The notes: generated from the sequence alone by a model not told the origin. 64,000 nucleotides of DNA from Bryobacteraceae bacterium (GCA_025056455.1 JANWVY010000003.1:340519-404518); one strand, 5' to 3'; positions 1-8,823 are shown, numbered from the stretch's first letter. Numbers and translations are program-made.

Positions 1-359
1 CGGGGCGAATGTTTCGGGACTCGGGCGGAGTTGTCGGGACTCGAGGTCAGTTGCTGGACTTAGGGTGGAGGGTTTTATCTCGCAAGGTCACAAGGGATAG
101 AGTTGTTGCGTTTGGGCTGGTGATTTTCTTGCCGGAACGGAAGGTTTTTGAACCCGTCTCTCCCTCGCCTCAAACACGTCGCTGATCCTCTTTTCCTTCT
201 CCTTGGCGGTGGAACCAGGCCGCCATGTCCAAATCTGCCCGACCGGAAGCCGCCGTGGTGGCGAACGCGGCGGCTTTTCTCTTGGGTGCAGCGCGGCGAG
301 CCATACTGCAAGCTCGTGCGGCCAACGGCGTATCTTCGCAAGTTCTCAACTCGAGCGGC
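1..359. other. Gene-poor left edge
   Basis: I see no convincing gene here. Short open frames on both strands lack a ribosome binding site and a protein-like composition. The stretch lies downstream of the stop of the large histidine kinase gene on the minus strand. It carries a 10-bp direct repeat TCGGGACTCG at 14-23 and 34-43, and one hairpin (247-276). Confidence 0.6.
247..276 (+). terminator. Possible intrinsic terminator hairpin
   Basis: An 8-bp perfect stem (AAGCCGCC at 247-254 with GGCGGCTT at 269-276) with a 14-nt loop is followed on the + strand by TTCTCTT. It could end a plus-strand transcript entering from the left of the window. It could also act weakly for the kinase transcript on the minus strand. 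The T-run is short, so this is tentative. Confidence 0.3.
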
Positions 360-3300
360 TCATGCGGGGGTTCCAACGGGGGGCGCAGTCGCACTGGGAG
401 TCGCGGGGGCGGATACGGCGTGCTGGTTTGTTAACGGATGGTCTAACAGCCACTGGCTCAGGACTTGGGCCAGAGCAGCGACTTCGATGGGTTTGGACAG
501 GAAATCGTTCATGCCTGCCTGGGAACAGAGATCCCGGTCTTGGGCCATGACACTCGCGGTCATGGCGATGATGGGGATGCGCGAGGATGGGCCAGGTAGG
601 TTGCGGATGGCACGCGCTGCCTCGAGGCCATCGGTTTGGGGCATGTGAACATCCATCAGCACGAGGTCATAGCGGGAGTGTTGGACAGCGTGGACGGCTT
701 CTTGGCCGTTGACCACGGCGTCAACCGAGACACCCAGACGGCGGAGGATGGCGATCGCGACGCGGCGGTTGATGGCGTTGTCTTCAGCTAGCAACACTCG
801 CGCTTGCCGCCGGGTAAGGGCTTCAACGAGCTGAGGCTCACATTTGAAGCGGCTGAAGCTGGCAGCGGGCGGCGGTGGCGCAGCTGGCTGGGCGGGCAGA
901 TCGGGGGCAACCGGGGCCAATCCTGAATTTTCCTCTGCCGTGGAGTCCGAGGATCGAGCCGGAGTGGTGGGGTGGTGAGCGGGTTGCGGGAGGCGAAAGG
1001 GGACAGTAAACCAGAATTCGGAGCCTTTTCCGAGCTCACTGATCACATCGATTTTTCCCCCCATCATGTTGACCAGGCGCCGCGAGATAGCCAATCCGAG
1101 GCCTGTTCCGCCATGTCGCCGACTTGGGGAGGAGTCAAGCTGGGTGAATTTTTCAAAGAGTCGCTCGAGTTGATGGGGTGCGATGCCGATGCCGGTGTCG
1201 CGCACGGAGAATTTCACCAGCAGGGTTTCGGGCGAGGGGCCGGCGGGATGGGAGGGATTGGGAAGCGGCATTACGTTCATTTCGATGCGGCCGGAATCGG
1301 TGAACTTTACGGCGTTGCCGACGAGGTTGACGAGAACTTGGCGAAGGCGGCCGGGATCGCCGAGGACAACCTCTGGGATGGCGGGGTGGATTTTAGACTC
1401 AAACTCGAGGCCCTTCTTCCGGGCTAAGGGTCCGAGCATCGCGGCGACCGCCTGGACGACAGCGCGCAAGGAAGTCTCGACGGATTCGATTTCGAGGCGT
1501 CCGGCTTCAATTTTGGAGAGATCCAGCAAGTCGTTGATGAGGGTGAGGAGGGATTCGGCGCTGGTGCAGATGACTTCGACGTGTTCGCGCTGCTCGTGGT
1601 TGAGGGGGGTTTCGAGGAGCAAGCCAGCAGCGCCGAGGATACCATTCATGGGGGTACGGATTTCGTGGCTCATGTTGGCCAGGAACTCGCTTTTGGCGAC
1701 GTTGGCGGCCTCGGCCCTACAGGCGAGTTCCTGGGCTCGGGCGATGGTCTCTTGTAGGCGCTGATTGGTTTGTTGGAGATCCTCCTCGAATTTTTTGCGG
1801 CTGGTGATGTCTTCTTTGACGCAGAGGAATCCGGAGGTTGCGCCGCTGTCATCGAGCAGAGGGGCAAGGAGGGTGAGCTCCCAGAAGGGTTCGCCATTTT
1901 TCTTGTGGTTTAAGAGCTCCCCGCGCCAGGGTAAGCCATTCGATAAGCAGTCCCAGATCTGTTTTCGGGTGGTGGCGTCGAGCTGGGGATTTTCGGGCTG
2001 GAACAGTTGGGAGGGTTTGCCGAGGACCTCGTCGGGCTGATAGCCGCTTACCTCGCAGAAGGTGCGGTTGACGTAGGTGATGATGCCGCTTTGGTCGCAC
2101 AGGAAGACGGAGGCGGGCGCCTGCTCGAGAGCCTCGGCGAGGTGGCGGATGCGGAGGTTGGCTTCGAGGAGTTTTTGTTCGGTTTCGCGCCGTTCGGTGA
2201 TATCGACGCAACCGCCGACGAAGCCGAGGAATTCGCCGGAAGCAGACCAACGGGGGGCGCAGCGATCCAACACCCAGCGGTAGAGGCCATCATGGCGGAG
2301 CAGGCGGAATTCGAGCTGGAGGGGTTGGCGGTGGGTGATGGCCGACTGGTAGCAGATTCGGCAGCGGAGCTCATCTTCGGGGTGGATTCTTCGTGTCCAG
2401 CCGAGCCGTTCTCCGGGTTGGAGCGGGGCGCCGGTGAATTCGAGCCAGCTGCGGTTACAATCGGTCCACTCGCCATTGGGACCTGCCATCCAGACCATGA
2501 TGGGGACGCCATCGGCGAGGGCGCGGAAGCGGGCCTCGCTCTCAAGGATTTGCTGTTGCATGCGGCGCCGTTCGGTGACGTCGGAGAAGCTGGAGACGGC
2601 TCCGGTAAGGTTTCCGAAGCCATCGCGGAGGGGCCAAGCGTTGACCTCAAGCCAGATGCGTTGTCCGTCGGGGCGGGTGATGCCGATAATAGCGGCGCGG
2701 ATGGGAATGCCGGTGCGCAGGACACGCATGCAAGGGAACTCGAACTCTTCGAGCGGCTGGTTGTTGCTGTCGACGGCGCACCAGTCGACGGATTTGATCG
2801 ACTGGCCGAGGATGAGTTCGCGAGCAACGCCGAGGATTTCTGATCCACGTGGGTTGCAGTCGAGGATGAAGCCGTTGGCATCGACGAGAATGAGGCCTTC
2901 GGCGAGTGCGTCGACGATGCTTTCCAGACGGGTGCGTAGGTTGACGTGCGGCGTGACGTCGGAGGCTACAGCGCTAAAGCCCAGCAGGTTTCCCTGCTCG
3001 CTAAGGATCGGCTGAAGCTCGAGATCGAGCCAGATTTCGCCACCGCTGTGCAGTTTGCCGAGGACCTGCTCGCGGACGCCAGCGGACATGGAATGCTGGA
3101 GTCTGTGGCGGGTGGTTTCGGCGCGGTCGGAGAGGAGAATGTTGAGGGCGTGCTGGCCGAGGGCATGTGCGGCGGGGCACCCGGTCATTCGTTCAAAGCC
3201 GGGATTGACCCACTCGATTCTGCCCTGGGGGTCGAGCAAGGCGACGGCGTCAGTGGTGCGCTGGGCGATGAGCGCCAGACGGCGGGCTTCGTCCCGGCTG

Positions 3301-4271
3301 CGGCGCAGCATGGCTTCCATTTGTTTGCGTTCGGAGATATCAGCGAGGCTGCAACCGATGGAAAGGGGGGTTTTGTTTTCGTCCCGCGCGGCGACGTGTC
3401 CGCAGCAATAAACCCAAACCCAGTGGCCGTGTTTGTGGCGGATGCGGTGCTCGGATTCGAAAAAGCTTGTTTTGCCGGACAGATGAGCAGCAATGGACAG
3501 GTCGAGGCTGGGGAGGTCTTCCGGGTGGATGCTCTGGCGCCAAGTGTCGATGTGGGGAGGGAGCTCGTTCGGGCTGTAGCCGGCGATATCGGCCCAGCGA
3601 GGGCTAAACCAGGCTGAGCCATCTGCAAGTCGCCACTCGCAGGTGCCCAAGCGCATGGCGGAAAGCAGCCCTTCGAGCCGGGCGCGCTCTCTGCGCAGGC
3701 GCTCTTCCGCGTTTTTAAGGGGGGTGATGTCGCGGAGGACAGTGAGGACGACAGCCCCTTGAGCGGTTTCAACGACAGTGGCAGAGGAATCCACCCAGAG
3801 GGTGACGCCATCCCAGCGGCGCATGGGCCGGTGCAGGCGTAGTTGAATTTGGCCGGAGGCCATGCGGTGGCGGTAGCCGGCCAGGATACGATCGCGGTCC
3901 GATTCGGCATAGGTGCAAGTAAACGGCTGACCGATGAGTTCGTGGCGCGGTTTGGCCATGAGCCGGCAGAAGGCGTCATTGACGCGGAGGATGATTCCGT
4001 TGTTGTCGGTGAGCCTCATGGCGTCCAGCGACGTATCCCAGAAGACGTTTGCGTCGATGGTTTGACTGTCGATCGGGGACACTGGGATGGGGGTGATTTG
4101 GCTTGGCTCCCCATGCGCAAGCGCCGTGTTTTGGCAGGTGTTTTGCCGCTTGACGTCCGAGTGAGGTGAGTTGTTTTGTCCGCTACTGTGGTTCTTGGCC
4201 GCCACGCCGGGGGTCTCAGCGAAGCTTTCGCCGATACTGTCGAAGGGTTGGGCCAACTGCTTCATGGCCAC
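360..4271 (-). CDS. Hybrid sensor histidine kinase with six PAS domains and receiver
   Basis: Large cytoplasmic-type sensor kinase, 1303 residues. I see about six consecutive PAS/PAC modules (roughly 75-190, 200-315, 330-445, 450-570, 580-695, 710-830), each ending in a PAC-like DIT/DVT motif. Then come a HisKA domain with the phospho-accepting His869 in NMSHEIRTPMNG, an HATPase domain (N box VNLVGNAVKF, G1 DTGIGI, G2 GGTGLGL) and a C-terminal receiver with phospho-acceptor Asp1207 in LMDVHMP. No membrane segment or signal peptide is visible, so it probably senses a cytosolic signal through PAS ligands. The start is GTG at 4271 (AGGAG 8 nt upstream) or ATG at 4265 (GAGG 5 nt upstream). No output regulator lies next to it. 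The signal is unknown. Confidence 0.93.
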   Translation of the reverse strand: MAMKQLAQPFDSIGESFAETPGVAAKNHSSGQNNSPHSDVKRQNTCQNTALAHGEPSQITPIPVSPIDSQTIDANVFWDTSLDAMRLTDNNGIILRVNDAFCRLMAKPRHELIGQPFTCTYAESDRDRILAGYRHRMASGQIQLRLHRPMRRWDGVTLWVDSSATVVETAQGAVVLTVLRDITPLKNAEERLRRERARLEGLLSAMRLGTCEWRLADGSAWFSPRWADIAGYSPNELPPHIDTWRQSIHPEDLPSLDLSIAAHLSGKTSFFESEHRIRHKHGHWVWVYCCGHVAARDENKTPLSIGCSLADISERKQMEAMLRRSRDEARRLALIAQRTTDAVALLDPQGRIEWVNPGFERMTGCPAAHALGQHALNILLSDRAETTRHRLQHSMSAGVREQVLGKLHSGGEIWLDLELQPILSEQGNLLGFSAVASDVTPHVNLRTRLESIVDALAEGLILVDANGFILDCNPRGSEILGVARELILGQSIKSVDWCAVDSNNQPLEEFEFPCMRVLRTGIPIRAAIIGITRPDGQRIWLEVNAWPLRDGFGNLTGAVSSFSDVTERRRMQQQILESEARFRALADGVPIMVWMAGPNGEWTDCNRSWLEFTGAPLQPGERLGWTRRIHPEDELRCRICYQSAITHRQPLQLEFRLLRHDGLYRWVLDRCAPRWSASGEFLGFVGGCVDITERRETEQKLLEANLRIRHLAEALEQAPASVFLCDQSGIITYVNRTFCEVSGYQPDEVLGKPSQLFQPENPQLDATTRKQIWDCLSNGLPWRGELLNHKKNGEPFWELTLLAPLLDDSGATSGFLCVKEDITSRKKFEEDLQQTNQRLQETIARAQELACRAEAANVAKSEFLANMSHEIRTPMNGILGAAGLLLETPLNHEQREHVEVICTSAESLLTLINDLLDLSKIEAGRLEIESVETSLRAVVQAVAAMLGPLARKKGLEFESKIHPAIPEVVLGDPGRLRQVLVNLVGNAVKFTDSGRIEMNVMPLPNPSHPAGPSPETLLVKFSVRDTGIGIAPHQLERLFEKFTQLDSSPSRRHGGTGLGLAISRRLVNMMGGKIDVISELGKGSEFWFTVPFRLPQPAHHPTTPARSSDSTAEENSGLAPVAPDLPAQPAAPPPPAASFSRFKCEPQLVEALTRRQARVLLAEDNAINRRVAIAILRRLGVSVDAVVNGQEAVHAVQHSRYDLVLMDVHMPQTDGLEAARAIRNLPGPSSRIPIIAMTASVMAQDRDLCSQAGMNDFLSKPIEVAALAQVLSQWLLDHPLTNQHAVSAPATPSATAPPVGTPA

Positions 4272-4393
4272 CTCTGAATCTCCTTGCCTTCAGCTTGTGC
4301 TTCCTCTCCTGGCGCCTCTCGCTTGCTGTGAATCCAGGTTGGCAGAGCCTGGTGTTTCTCTTTTCGGTTCGAATTTTTCGGCCACGTTCGTTA

Positions 4394-4674
4394 CTGTTTT
4401 GTTCCTGGGCCCTTCTTGTGTTTTTCCCTGGGCCCCTGGTCTGTTTCTGCCTCTGCCCCCTGGTCTGTTTCTGCCTGGGCTTGTTTTGTTTTTTCGGCTT
4501 GGGCTTTGTTTCCTTTCTGCCGTTGCTCGGTTTGTTGTTCTGCCCGCGCCTTCGCTTTTGTCGTTCTCCTCGGCCGGGCTTTTGTCGTTCTGCCCTCGCC
4601 CTCGCTTTGTCGTTCCGCCCTCGCTCGGTTTGTTGTTCTGCCCTTGCCTCGGTTTGTGTGTCTGCTTCGGCTTG
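4394..4674. repeat. 281-bp tract without any A on the + strand (no T on the - strand)
   Basis: I checked the bases 4394 to 4674 and found no adenine on the + strand. Only one A (4675) occurs between 4394 and 4709. The tract is made of degenerate repeats of pieces such as TTGTTCTGCCC, TCGTTCTGCCCTCGCC and CTCGGTTTG, with an earlier pair of CCCCTGGTCTGTTTCTGCC-like units around 4433-4475. All six frames are open because no stop codon can be formed. In the kinase mRNA (minus strand) the tract would be U-free. Its function is unknown. Confidence 0.85.
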
Positions 4675-4803
4675 ATTCCCGGGTGGTCTTGTTGGTCTCC
4701 CCCCTTCTCAAGGGATCGGCGGAAGTCAAGAGAACTTTAGTGATAATGTGGCTCGGCGACGGAGAATTGATGTAAGACAAAAGGAATAAGAGCCGCATTC
4801 CTG

Positions 4804-4837
4804 TTTATCTAGGTGATATTTGTTGGTCAAATTTGAC
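4804..4837 (-). promoter_or_regulatory. Candidate kinase promoter overlapped by a 12-bp palindrome
   Basis: Read on the minus strand, TTTGAC (4831-4826) and GATAAA (4809-4804) are spaced 16 bp, a plausible sigma-70 promoter directed toward the kinase. The -35 box lies inside the perfect palindrome GTCAAATTTGAC (4826-4837). The symmetry extends imperfectly to 18 bp. This geometry suits a dimeric repressor or activator site. No experiment supports it. Confidence 0.4.
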
Positions 4838-4963
4838 TAATTCGAAATGAGTTCTTTTGGAAGTGAAACTTTCGAGCGGGGGATGGCGGCCGGTGGGTTT
4901 GCGCCGAAGGAGTGGAGTCGAAGAGGGTAACTCCGTGGTCTCCGCGCGGGGGAGAATCTGCTG

Positions 4964-5350
4964 TCAGGCGTGAGCGACGAGCTGAGGGCGCTCGACGTCG
5001 GCTTCGAGAGTGATCCAGGCCACAGGGTGGAGGTGCCGCATGGCGCCTGGGGAATCGGAGAGGATTTGATACTGGACACGAAGGAAGCGGATGTCGGGCT
5101 GATGGGTGAGGTCGAGGTGGTAGCGATAGGAGCCGCAGTAGTATTTGTGGGGCAAGATGGCGATGGGTCGTGTGCCCCAATCCTTGCCGTCGGCCGAGCC
5201 CCAGATCGCGACGTCCAAGTGATCGCCGACACTGATGCGATTGATGGTCAGTGTCAGGCGAAGCATTTCTCCCTGGCGATCACCGAGGTCGACGGGCTGG
5301 CCGAAACCCGGACCGTTCACTTCCCCTTGGGGCAGTAGAAGAAGGGACAT
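4964..5350 (-). CDS. Small conserved-looking beta-rich protein of unknown function
   Basis: 128 residues with no signal peptide or membrane segment. The sequence alternates hydrophobic and polar residues and has a block (LDVAIWGSADGKDWG, then KYYCGSYRYHLDL and FLRVQYQI) reminiscent of discoidin-like or other beta-sandwich domains, but I cannot assign a family. The start is secure: an exceptionally strong ribosome binding site lies just upstream. It sits between the lytic transglycosylase gene and the kinase on the same strand, with gaps on both sides, so it is probably its own transcript. The strong ribosome site suggests high expression. Confidence 0.75.
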   Translation of the reverse strand: MSLLLLPQGEVNGPGFGQPVDLGDRQGEMLRLTLTINRISVGDHLDVAIWGSADGKDWGTRPIAILPHKYYCGSYRYHLDLTHQPDIRFLRVQYQILSDSPGAMRHLHPVAWITLEADVERPQLVAHA

Positions 5351-5351
5351 C

Positions 5352-5363
5352 GATCACCTCCTT
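5352..5363 (-). promoter_or_regulatory. Full-length Shine-Dalgarno sequence
   Basis: On the minus strand the 12-mer AAGGAGGTGATC precedes the ATG at 5350 by one base. The core AGGAGG is 6 nt from the start. The 12-mer is an exact complement of the usual 3' end of bacterial 16S rRNA. It fixes the start of the 128-residue gene. Confidence 0.85.
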
Positions 5364-5528
5364 CCGGCGTTGCGTCGGCGCCGCGTGGGGACGCCGCAGG
5401 AAAACCGGACTACCGAGAATGTTCGCCGCGCCAGTTCCACTGTCTCATATTTTTTGGAAAAACTGAAGCGGATTCCGCAGTCGGGAGAAATCGGGCGGAG
5501 AGGGAGGACGGGAGCGGCACTGTGTGGC

Positions 5529-7775
5529 TTAGGTCTTGTTTCGTTTTTGAGCGAGTTGAGATCTTTTGGGAGAGGACTTCGGTTTGCGAACGGATTTTGG
5601 CGCTGGCTTGGAGAGCTGCGGTTTGGCTTGAGGCGGGCGAGAAGCACGAGCCAGGCTGGTGCTCGGGGAGCTTGCGTAGAGGCGGCGGTAGATGTCTGCG
5701 TTGCGGAGCACGATTTGGACGTAATCGCGGGTTTCGCGCAGGGGAATCGTTTCGATGAATTCGGCTGGTTCTTGGTAGCTGGCCCAGCCTAGCCAGCGGA
5801 GGACGCGAGATTTGCCGCCGTTGTAGGAGGCTAGGGCGTATTCCCATTTTCCTTCTAGCGACTGTAGGAGCTGGCTCAAATAATAGGTGCCGAGTTTGAG
5901 ATTGATCTCGGGCTCAAACAGTAAGGAGGAATGGAAACGTTTGATCCCGTTGGCGCGGCTCAGCCACTTGCCCGTGGCGGGCATGACTTGGGTCAGTCCG
6001 TGGGCGTTGGCGACGGAGACGGCTTTCGGGTTGAACTCGGATTCCTGGCGGATGAGCCCGGCGACGAGGAAGGGATCGAGGGCATGGACTCGGGCATAGC
6101 GCTCGACTAAATCGCGGAATGGAAGGGGAAAGGCCACTTTCCAGAAATGGACCGGAGCGGACTCCCAGGGGAAGGAGAGGTAGTTGGGTACATAGGCTTT
6201 TACGGCGCGCAGCGCTTCGTCGGCGGCTTGGCGTTTGTCAAGCAGCCGGGCGAGTTCGAGGGCGATGACGTGGGGTTGGGATTCGTGGCGCGCGGCAAAG
6301 CGCAGCTCTTGCTCCGCCCAATCGTTCAAACCTGCGGCTTCGAGCAGGTGAGCGCGAGCGATTCGTTGCCGGGTCAGAGGGAGCGGGTCAAAGTTGACGA
6401 TCTTACGGTTTTGGTTGAAGGGAATCGACTGAAGCCATTGCATCGCAGAGGCGGAAGGGGCCACCTGGCGTAGAGCTGGATTTTGAAGGCGCTGGCGGGC
6501 GAGCATGGCGTAAAAGTGGTTGGGATAGCGGGAATCGATTTCGGCGTAGAAGGCCTTTGCGGCCGCCGGATCGCCCGCCTCGGAGTGGCGGCCTAAGAAG
6601 TAAAGCGATGCAGGAGCTTTTTCGGAGGTCGGGTAGCGCTTCAAGTGATGCTTGAAGAGGAAGCCGGCCTGAGAGGGTTGACGGAGATAGCGGGACCAGG
6701 TCAGTTTCCAATCACAGCCTGCGGCCTGGGGATTCTCCGCAAAGTCCTGTGCGCAAGAGCGATAAATGGGTTCAAAGGTTTCGGGTTCATTCCGATTGAG
6801 GAAAAACTCGCCGGCCGCGAGCTGAGCCTCAAGCCGCCAGGGGGAGGCGGGGTATTTGAGGTCAAGCTGGCGGAGGTGAGCCAGCAGCTCCTGGTCAAGG
6901 TCAAGCCTGCGGGCGCACCAGACGAGGTGGTAAAGACGTTCGGCGTCCGCTTCCGGATGAGTGAGTTCTAGCGTTAAGAAATAGCGGTAAGCGGTAGAAT
7001 ACTCACGGGCTTGGAAGTCGATCGCGCCAACCTGGACAAGGGCTGTTTCCCGGTCAGCGCCGCCCAGGTTAGGAAGTTGTTCGCGCAGTTCCTGACGGGC
7101 CTCGGCGTAGCGGCGCGCTTGAGCTAGGGTCCGGACGCGGGCGAAGATCGACGGGGCGAGCACGGGAGGAAACCGATCACCCAGTTCGAGCCGCAAACGA
7201 CGCAGGGCAGTTGCGGCTTCCTGTGCTTCGGTCGAGGTGGCGTGATGGAAGTAGATCTGCTGGTATTGAGCAGCGGCGGAAACTGGATTTTGGAGAGCCT
7301 CAAAAACCTTTGCCAGTAGCAAGTGGGCTTGTGGTTGCGGCAATCTTTGCAAGTGGGAGCGGAGCAAGGCCAGGGCGTTTTCGGGGCGCTGGGAGCGGAG
7401 TTCGGCTTCCGCGGCATAAAGAACGGCTTGGGTGGCGAGGGGAGAGGCTGGCTCAAAGGAATAAACCTTTTGGAACGCTGGGAGAGCTTCCTCGAATCGG
7501 TTCAAGTTAAACTGCAATAAACCAATACGAAACCACACATAATCGGCAACTTCCGGCAGTTTCAAAGGGAGTCCCAACAGCTGCTCGAAGGCCGTGGAGG
7601 AGGCGCCGCGCCGAGCTTGCTCCACGGCGCTGGCCAGCTGCTGAATGGCTGCGCGTTTTGCTGCTGAGAGTGTAGGAGCTGGCTGGGCTCCCAGCGCCCA
7701 GGCGGTGAGCGACAGTGCGAGGACGGGGCTAGCGAAGCGGGCCGGGATAATCCGCCCCCAACAGTTGCTCATCAT
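5529..7775 (-). CDS. Soluble-type lytic murein transglycosylase
   Basis: About 748 residues from the ATG at 7775. The start was chosen because a signal peptide follows directly (hydrophobic core FASPVLALSLTAWALGA, cleavage near GAQP). The long middle part is helical and TPR-like, as in the superhelical U-domain of Slt70. The C-terminal ~170 residues are an SLT (GH23) domain with the catalytic Glu in LIRQESEFNP, followed by HGLTQVMPATG and YNGG motifs. It cleaves the MurNAc-GlcNAc bond of peptidoglycan in the periplasm, giving 1,6-anhydro ends. A basic Lys/Arg/Pro-rich tail ends the protein. Its start lies 47 nt inside the upstream gene, so the two are probably translationally coupled. Confidence 0.9.
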   Translation of the reverse strand: MMSNCWGRIIPARFASPVLALSLTAWALGAQPAPTLSAAKRAAIQQLASAVEQARRGASSTAFEQLLGLPLKLPEVADYVWFRIGLLQFNLNRFEEALPAFQKVYSFEPASPLATQAVLYAAEAELRSQRPENALALLRSHLQRLPQPQAHLLLAKVFEALQNPVSAAAQYQQIYFHHATSTEAQEAATALRRLRLELGDRFPPVLAPSIFARVRTLAQARRYAEARQELREQLPNLGGADRETALVQVGAIDFQAREYSTAYRYFLTLELTHPEADAERLYHLVWCARRLDLDQELLAHLRQLDLKYPASPWRLEAQLAAGEFFLNRNEPETFEPIYRSCAQDFAENPQAAGCDWKLTWSRYLRQPSQAGFLFKHHLKRYPTSEKAPASLYFLGRHSEAGDPAAAKAFYAEIDSRYPNHFYAMLARQRLQNPALRQVAPSASAMQWLQSIPFNQNRKIVNFDPLPLTRQRIARAHLLEAAGLNDWAEQELRFAARHESQPHVIALELARLLDKRQAADEALRAVKAYVPNYLSFPWESAPVHFWKVAFPLPFRDLVERYARVHALDPFLVAGLIRQESEFNPKAVSVANAHGLTQVMPATGKWLSRANGIKRFHSSLLFEPEINLKLGTYYLSQLLQSLEGKWEYALASYNGGKSRVLRWLGWASYQEPAEFIETIPLRETRDYVQIVLRNADIYRRLYASSPSTSLARASRPPQAKPQLSKPAPKSVRKPKSSPKRSQLAQKRNKT

Positions 7776-8763
7776 TGTTCGCAAGCGTGCGCACCAGCTC
7801 CTGATGGAAATAATCGGCGATGAAAGGGCTGCGCTGTAAGAACTCTTGTTGGAATTCCTGGCGCGCGCTATCAATTTTGGAGCGCAGCACACCGTAAAGG
7901 TTCCGAATTTCTCGTCCGTGACGAACTGCCGCAGAGTCATAGAGGCGCATCTCGGCGATTCGCACGCGAGCAAAGCGGCGCGCTCGCAGGTCGAGCTCTT
8001 CGTCCGGTCCGGCTAGCGGCATTTGGGTGGAGGAGACGGAGGCGGTGGTGGCGGTTGGAGAGCTGGGGGTGCCGGAGGAGCTGGCGAGGCTCGCCAGCCC
8101 GTGGGAGGAAGCAGAAAGAGGTTGAAGCTGGATGAGCCCGGAGGAGAGGGAAGGCTCTCGGGGGAGTGGAGAAGGAGGCGCAGGGAGGGTGTCCGAGGCC
8201 AGAGTGGCAAGCAGCTCCAGGGCGTTGCGGTCGAGGCCAGAATCTCCCTGTTCAGCATAAAGTATTGCCTGAATTGTTCCGTTTGAAAAGATTGGAAAAA
8301 GAAAAGATGTTGCAGACGGCGATTCTCCAAATTGGGCCGTGATCCGAGGTCCGAGCTCACCCCGCGTTCGCAGGGCAACGGTCGTTTCTCGGGTGTGGAC
8401 GAGAGTGGCGACTGCTGGCGCCTGAGCGATTTCCGGATCCGAGATCTCGAACACCCCCACGCGGGCACAGAATGGGGCAGCGCTTTCTTGCAAGATGGCG
8501 CGCCATTCTGAGGGCTGCTCGGCAAGACGCAAGCGGCGCGCGGTTTGGTTAAAGTGCTCGGTGATTTCGCGCCGGGTGCGGGCAGCGCTTTGTTGGAGGA
8601 GGGAGGCAAGCCCGGTGAAACGCTCGGAGACGATTTGCTCGATGTGTTCCGGCCAGCCCCGCTGCAACTGTTCTTCGACCCGGGCGACGTGAATCCGCCA
8701 GGCCGCCTGCAGCTGTTCACGGGCCGTGAGCTCAAGCTGGCGCACTTCCTCCTCAAAGGGCAT
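7729..8763 (-). CDS. Coiled-coil protein with GAF-like domain, unknown role
   Basis: About 344 residues from ATG 8763 (a TTG 18 codons earlier is less likely). The N-terminal ~90 residues are strongly helical and charged, likely a coiled coil (EEEVRQLELTAREQLQ). The middle (about 95-220) resembles a GAF fold: FLFPIFSNGTIQAILYAEQG and an ALELLATLASD tail. A Ser/Pro/Thr-rich low-complexity linker follows, then a helical C-terminal region. I do not recognise the family. It overlaps the transglycosylase gene downstream by 47 nt, suggesting a joint role, perhaps envelope-related. No membrane segment is seen. Confidence 0.75.
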   Translation of the reverse strand: MPFEEEVRQLELTAREQLQAAWRIHVARVEEQLQRGWPEHIEQIVSERFTGLASLLQQSAARTRREITEHFNQTARRLRLAEQPSEWRAILQESAAPFCARVGVFEISDPEIAQAPAVATLVHTRETTVALRTRGELGPRITAQFGESPSATSFLFPIFSNGTIQAILYAEQGDSGLDRNALELLATLASDTLPAPPSPLPREPSLSSGLIQLQPLSASSHGLASLASSSGTPSSPTATTASVSSTQMPLAGPDEELDLRARRFARVRIAEMRLYDSAAVRHGREIRNLYGVLRSKIDSARQEFQQEFLQRSPFIADYFHQELVRTLANNDEQLLGADYPGPLR

Positions 8764-8823
8764 AAGAGTTTTGAATCCTGATTTTATTGTACTGGGAAGG
8801 GGGAGGCCGGAGGCCAAAGAGCT

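Larger units (their letters stand above)
4272..4963. other. 692-bp intergenic region upstream of the kinase
   Basis: This gap lies between the kinase start and the stop of the small minus-strand gene at 4964. It holds the A-free tract at 4394-4674, a palindrome at 4826-4837 and a candidate minus-strand promoter at 4804-4831. Apparent open frames in it (for example minus 4391-4798) are a trivial result of the base composition, because every stop codon contains both A and T. If transcription starts near 4797, the kinase mRNA would have a leader of over 500 nt. Confidence 0.6.

Noticed and set aside
14-43. 10-bp direct repeat TCGGGACTCG at the left edge
   Set aside because: Two short copies in a region of unknown context; could be chance or the end of an element outside the window.
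2007-2843. 278-codon plus-strand frame opposite the kinase
   Set aside because: Antisense shadow of a well-supported multi-PAS kinase; no motif, and its Gly/Ala/Asp-rich composition is what reading the opposite strand gives.
4166-4775. Three overlapping plus-strand frames of 119-189 codons rich in Phe, Leu, Cys and Ser
   Set aside because: Same cause: without A no stop codon is possible in any frame. Their starts lie inside the kinase gene or lack ribosome sites.
4391-4798. 135-codon minus-strand frame, basic and Gln/Thr/Arg-rich
   Set aside because: Its openness comes from the T-free composition of the tract on that strand, where no stop codon can occur. No good ribosome site, and the residues merely mirror the codons possible without T.
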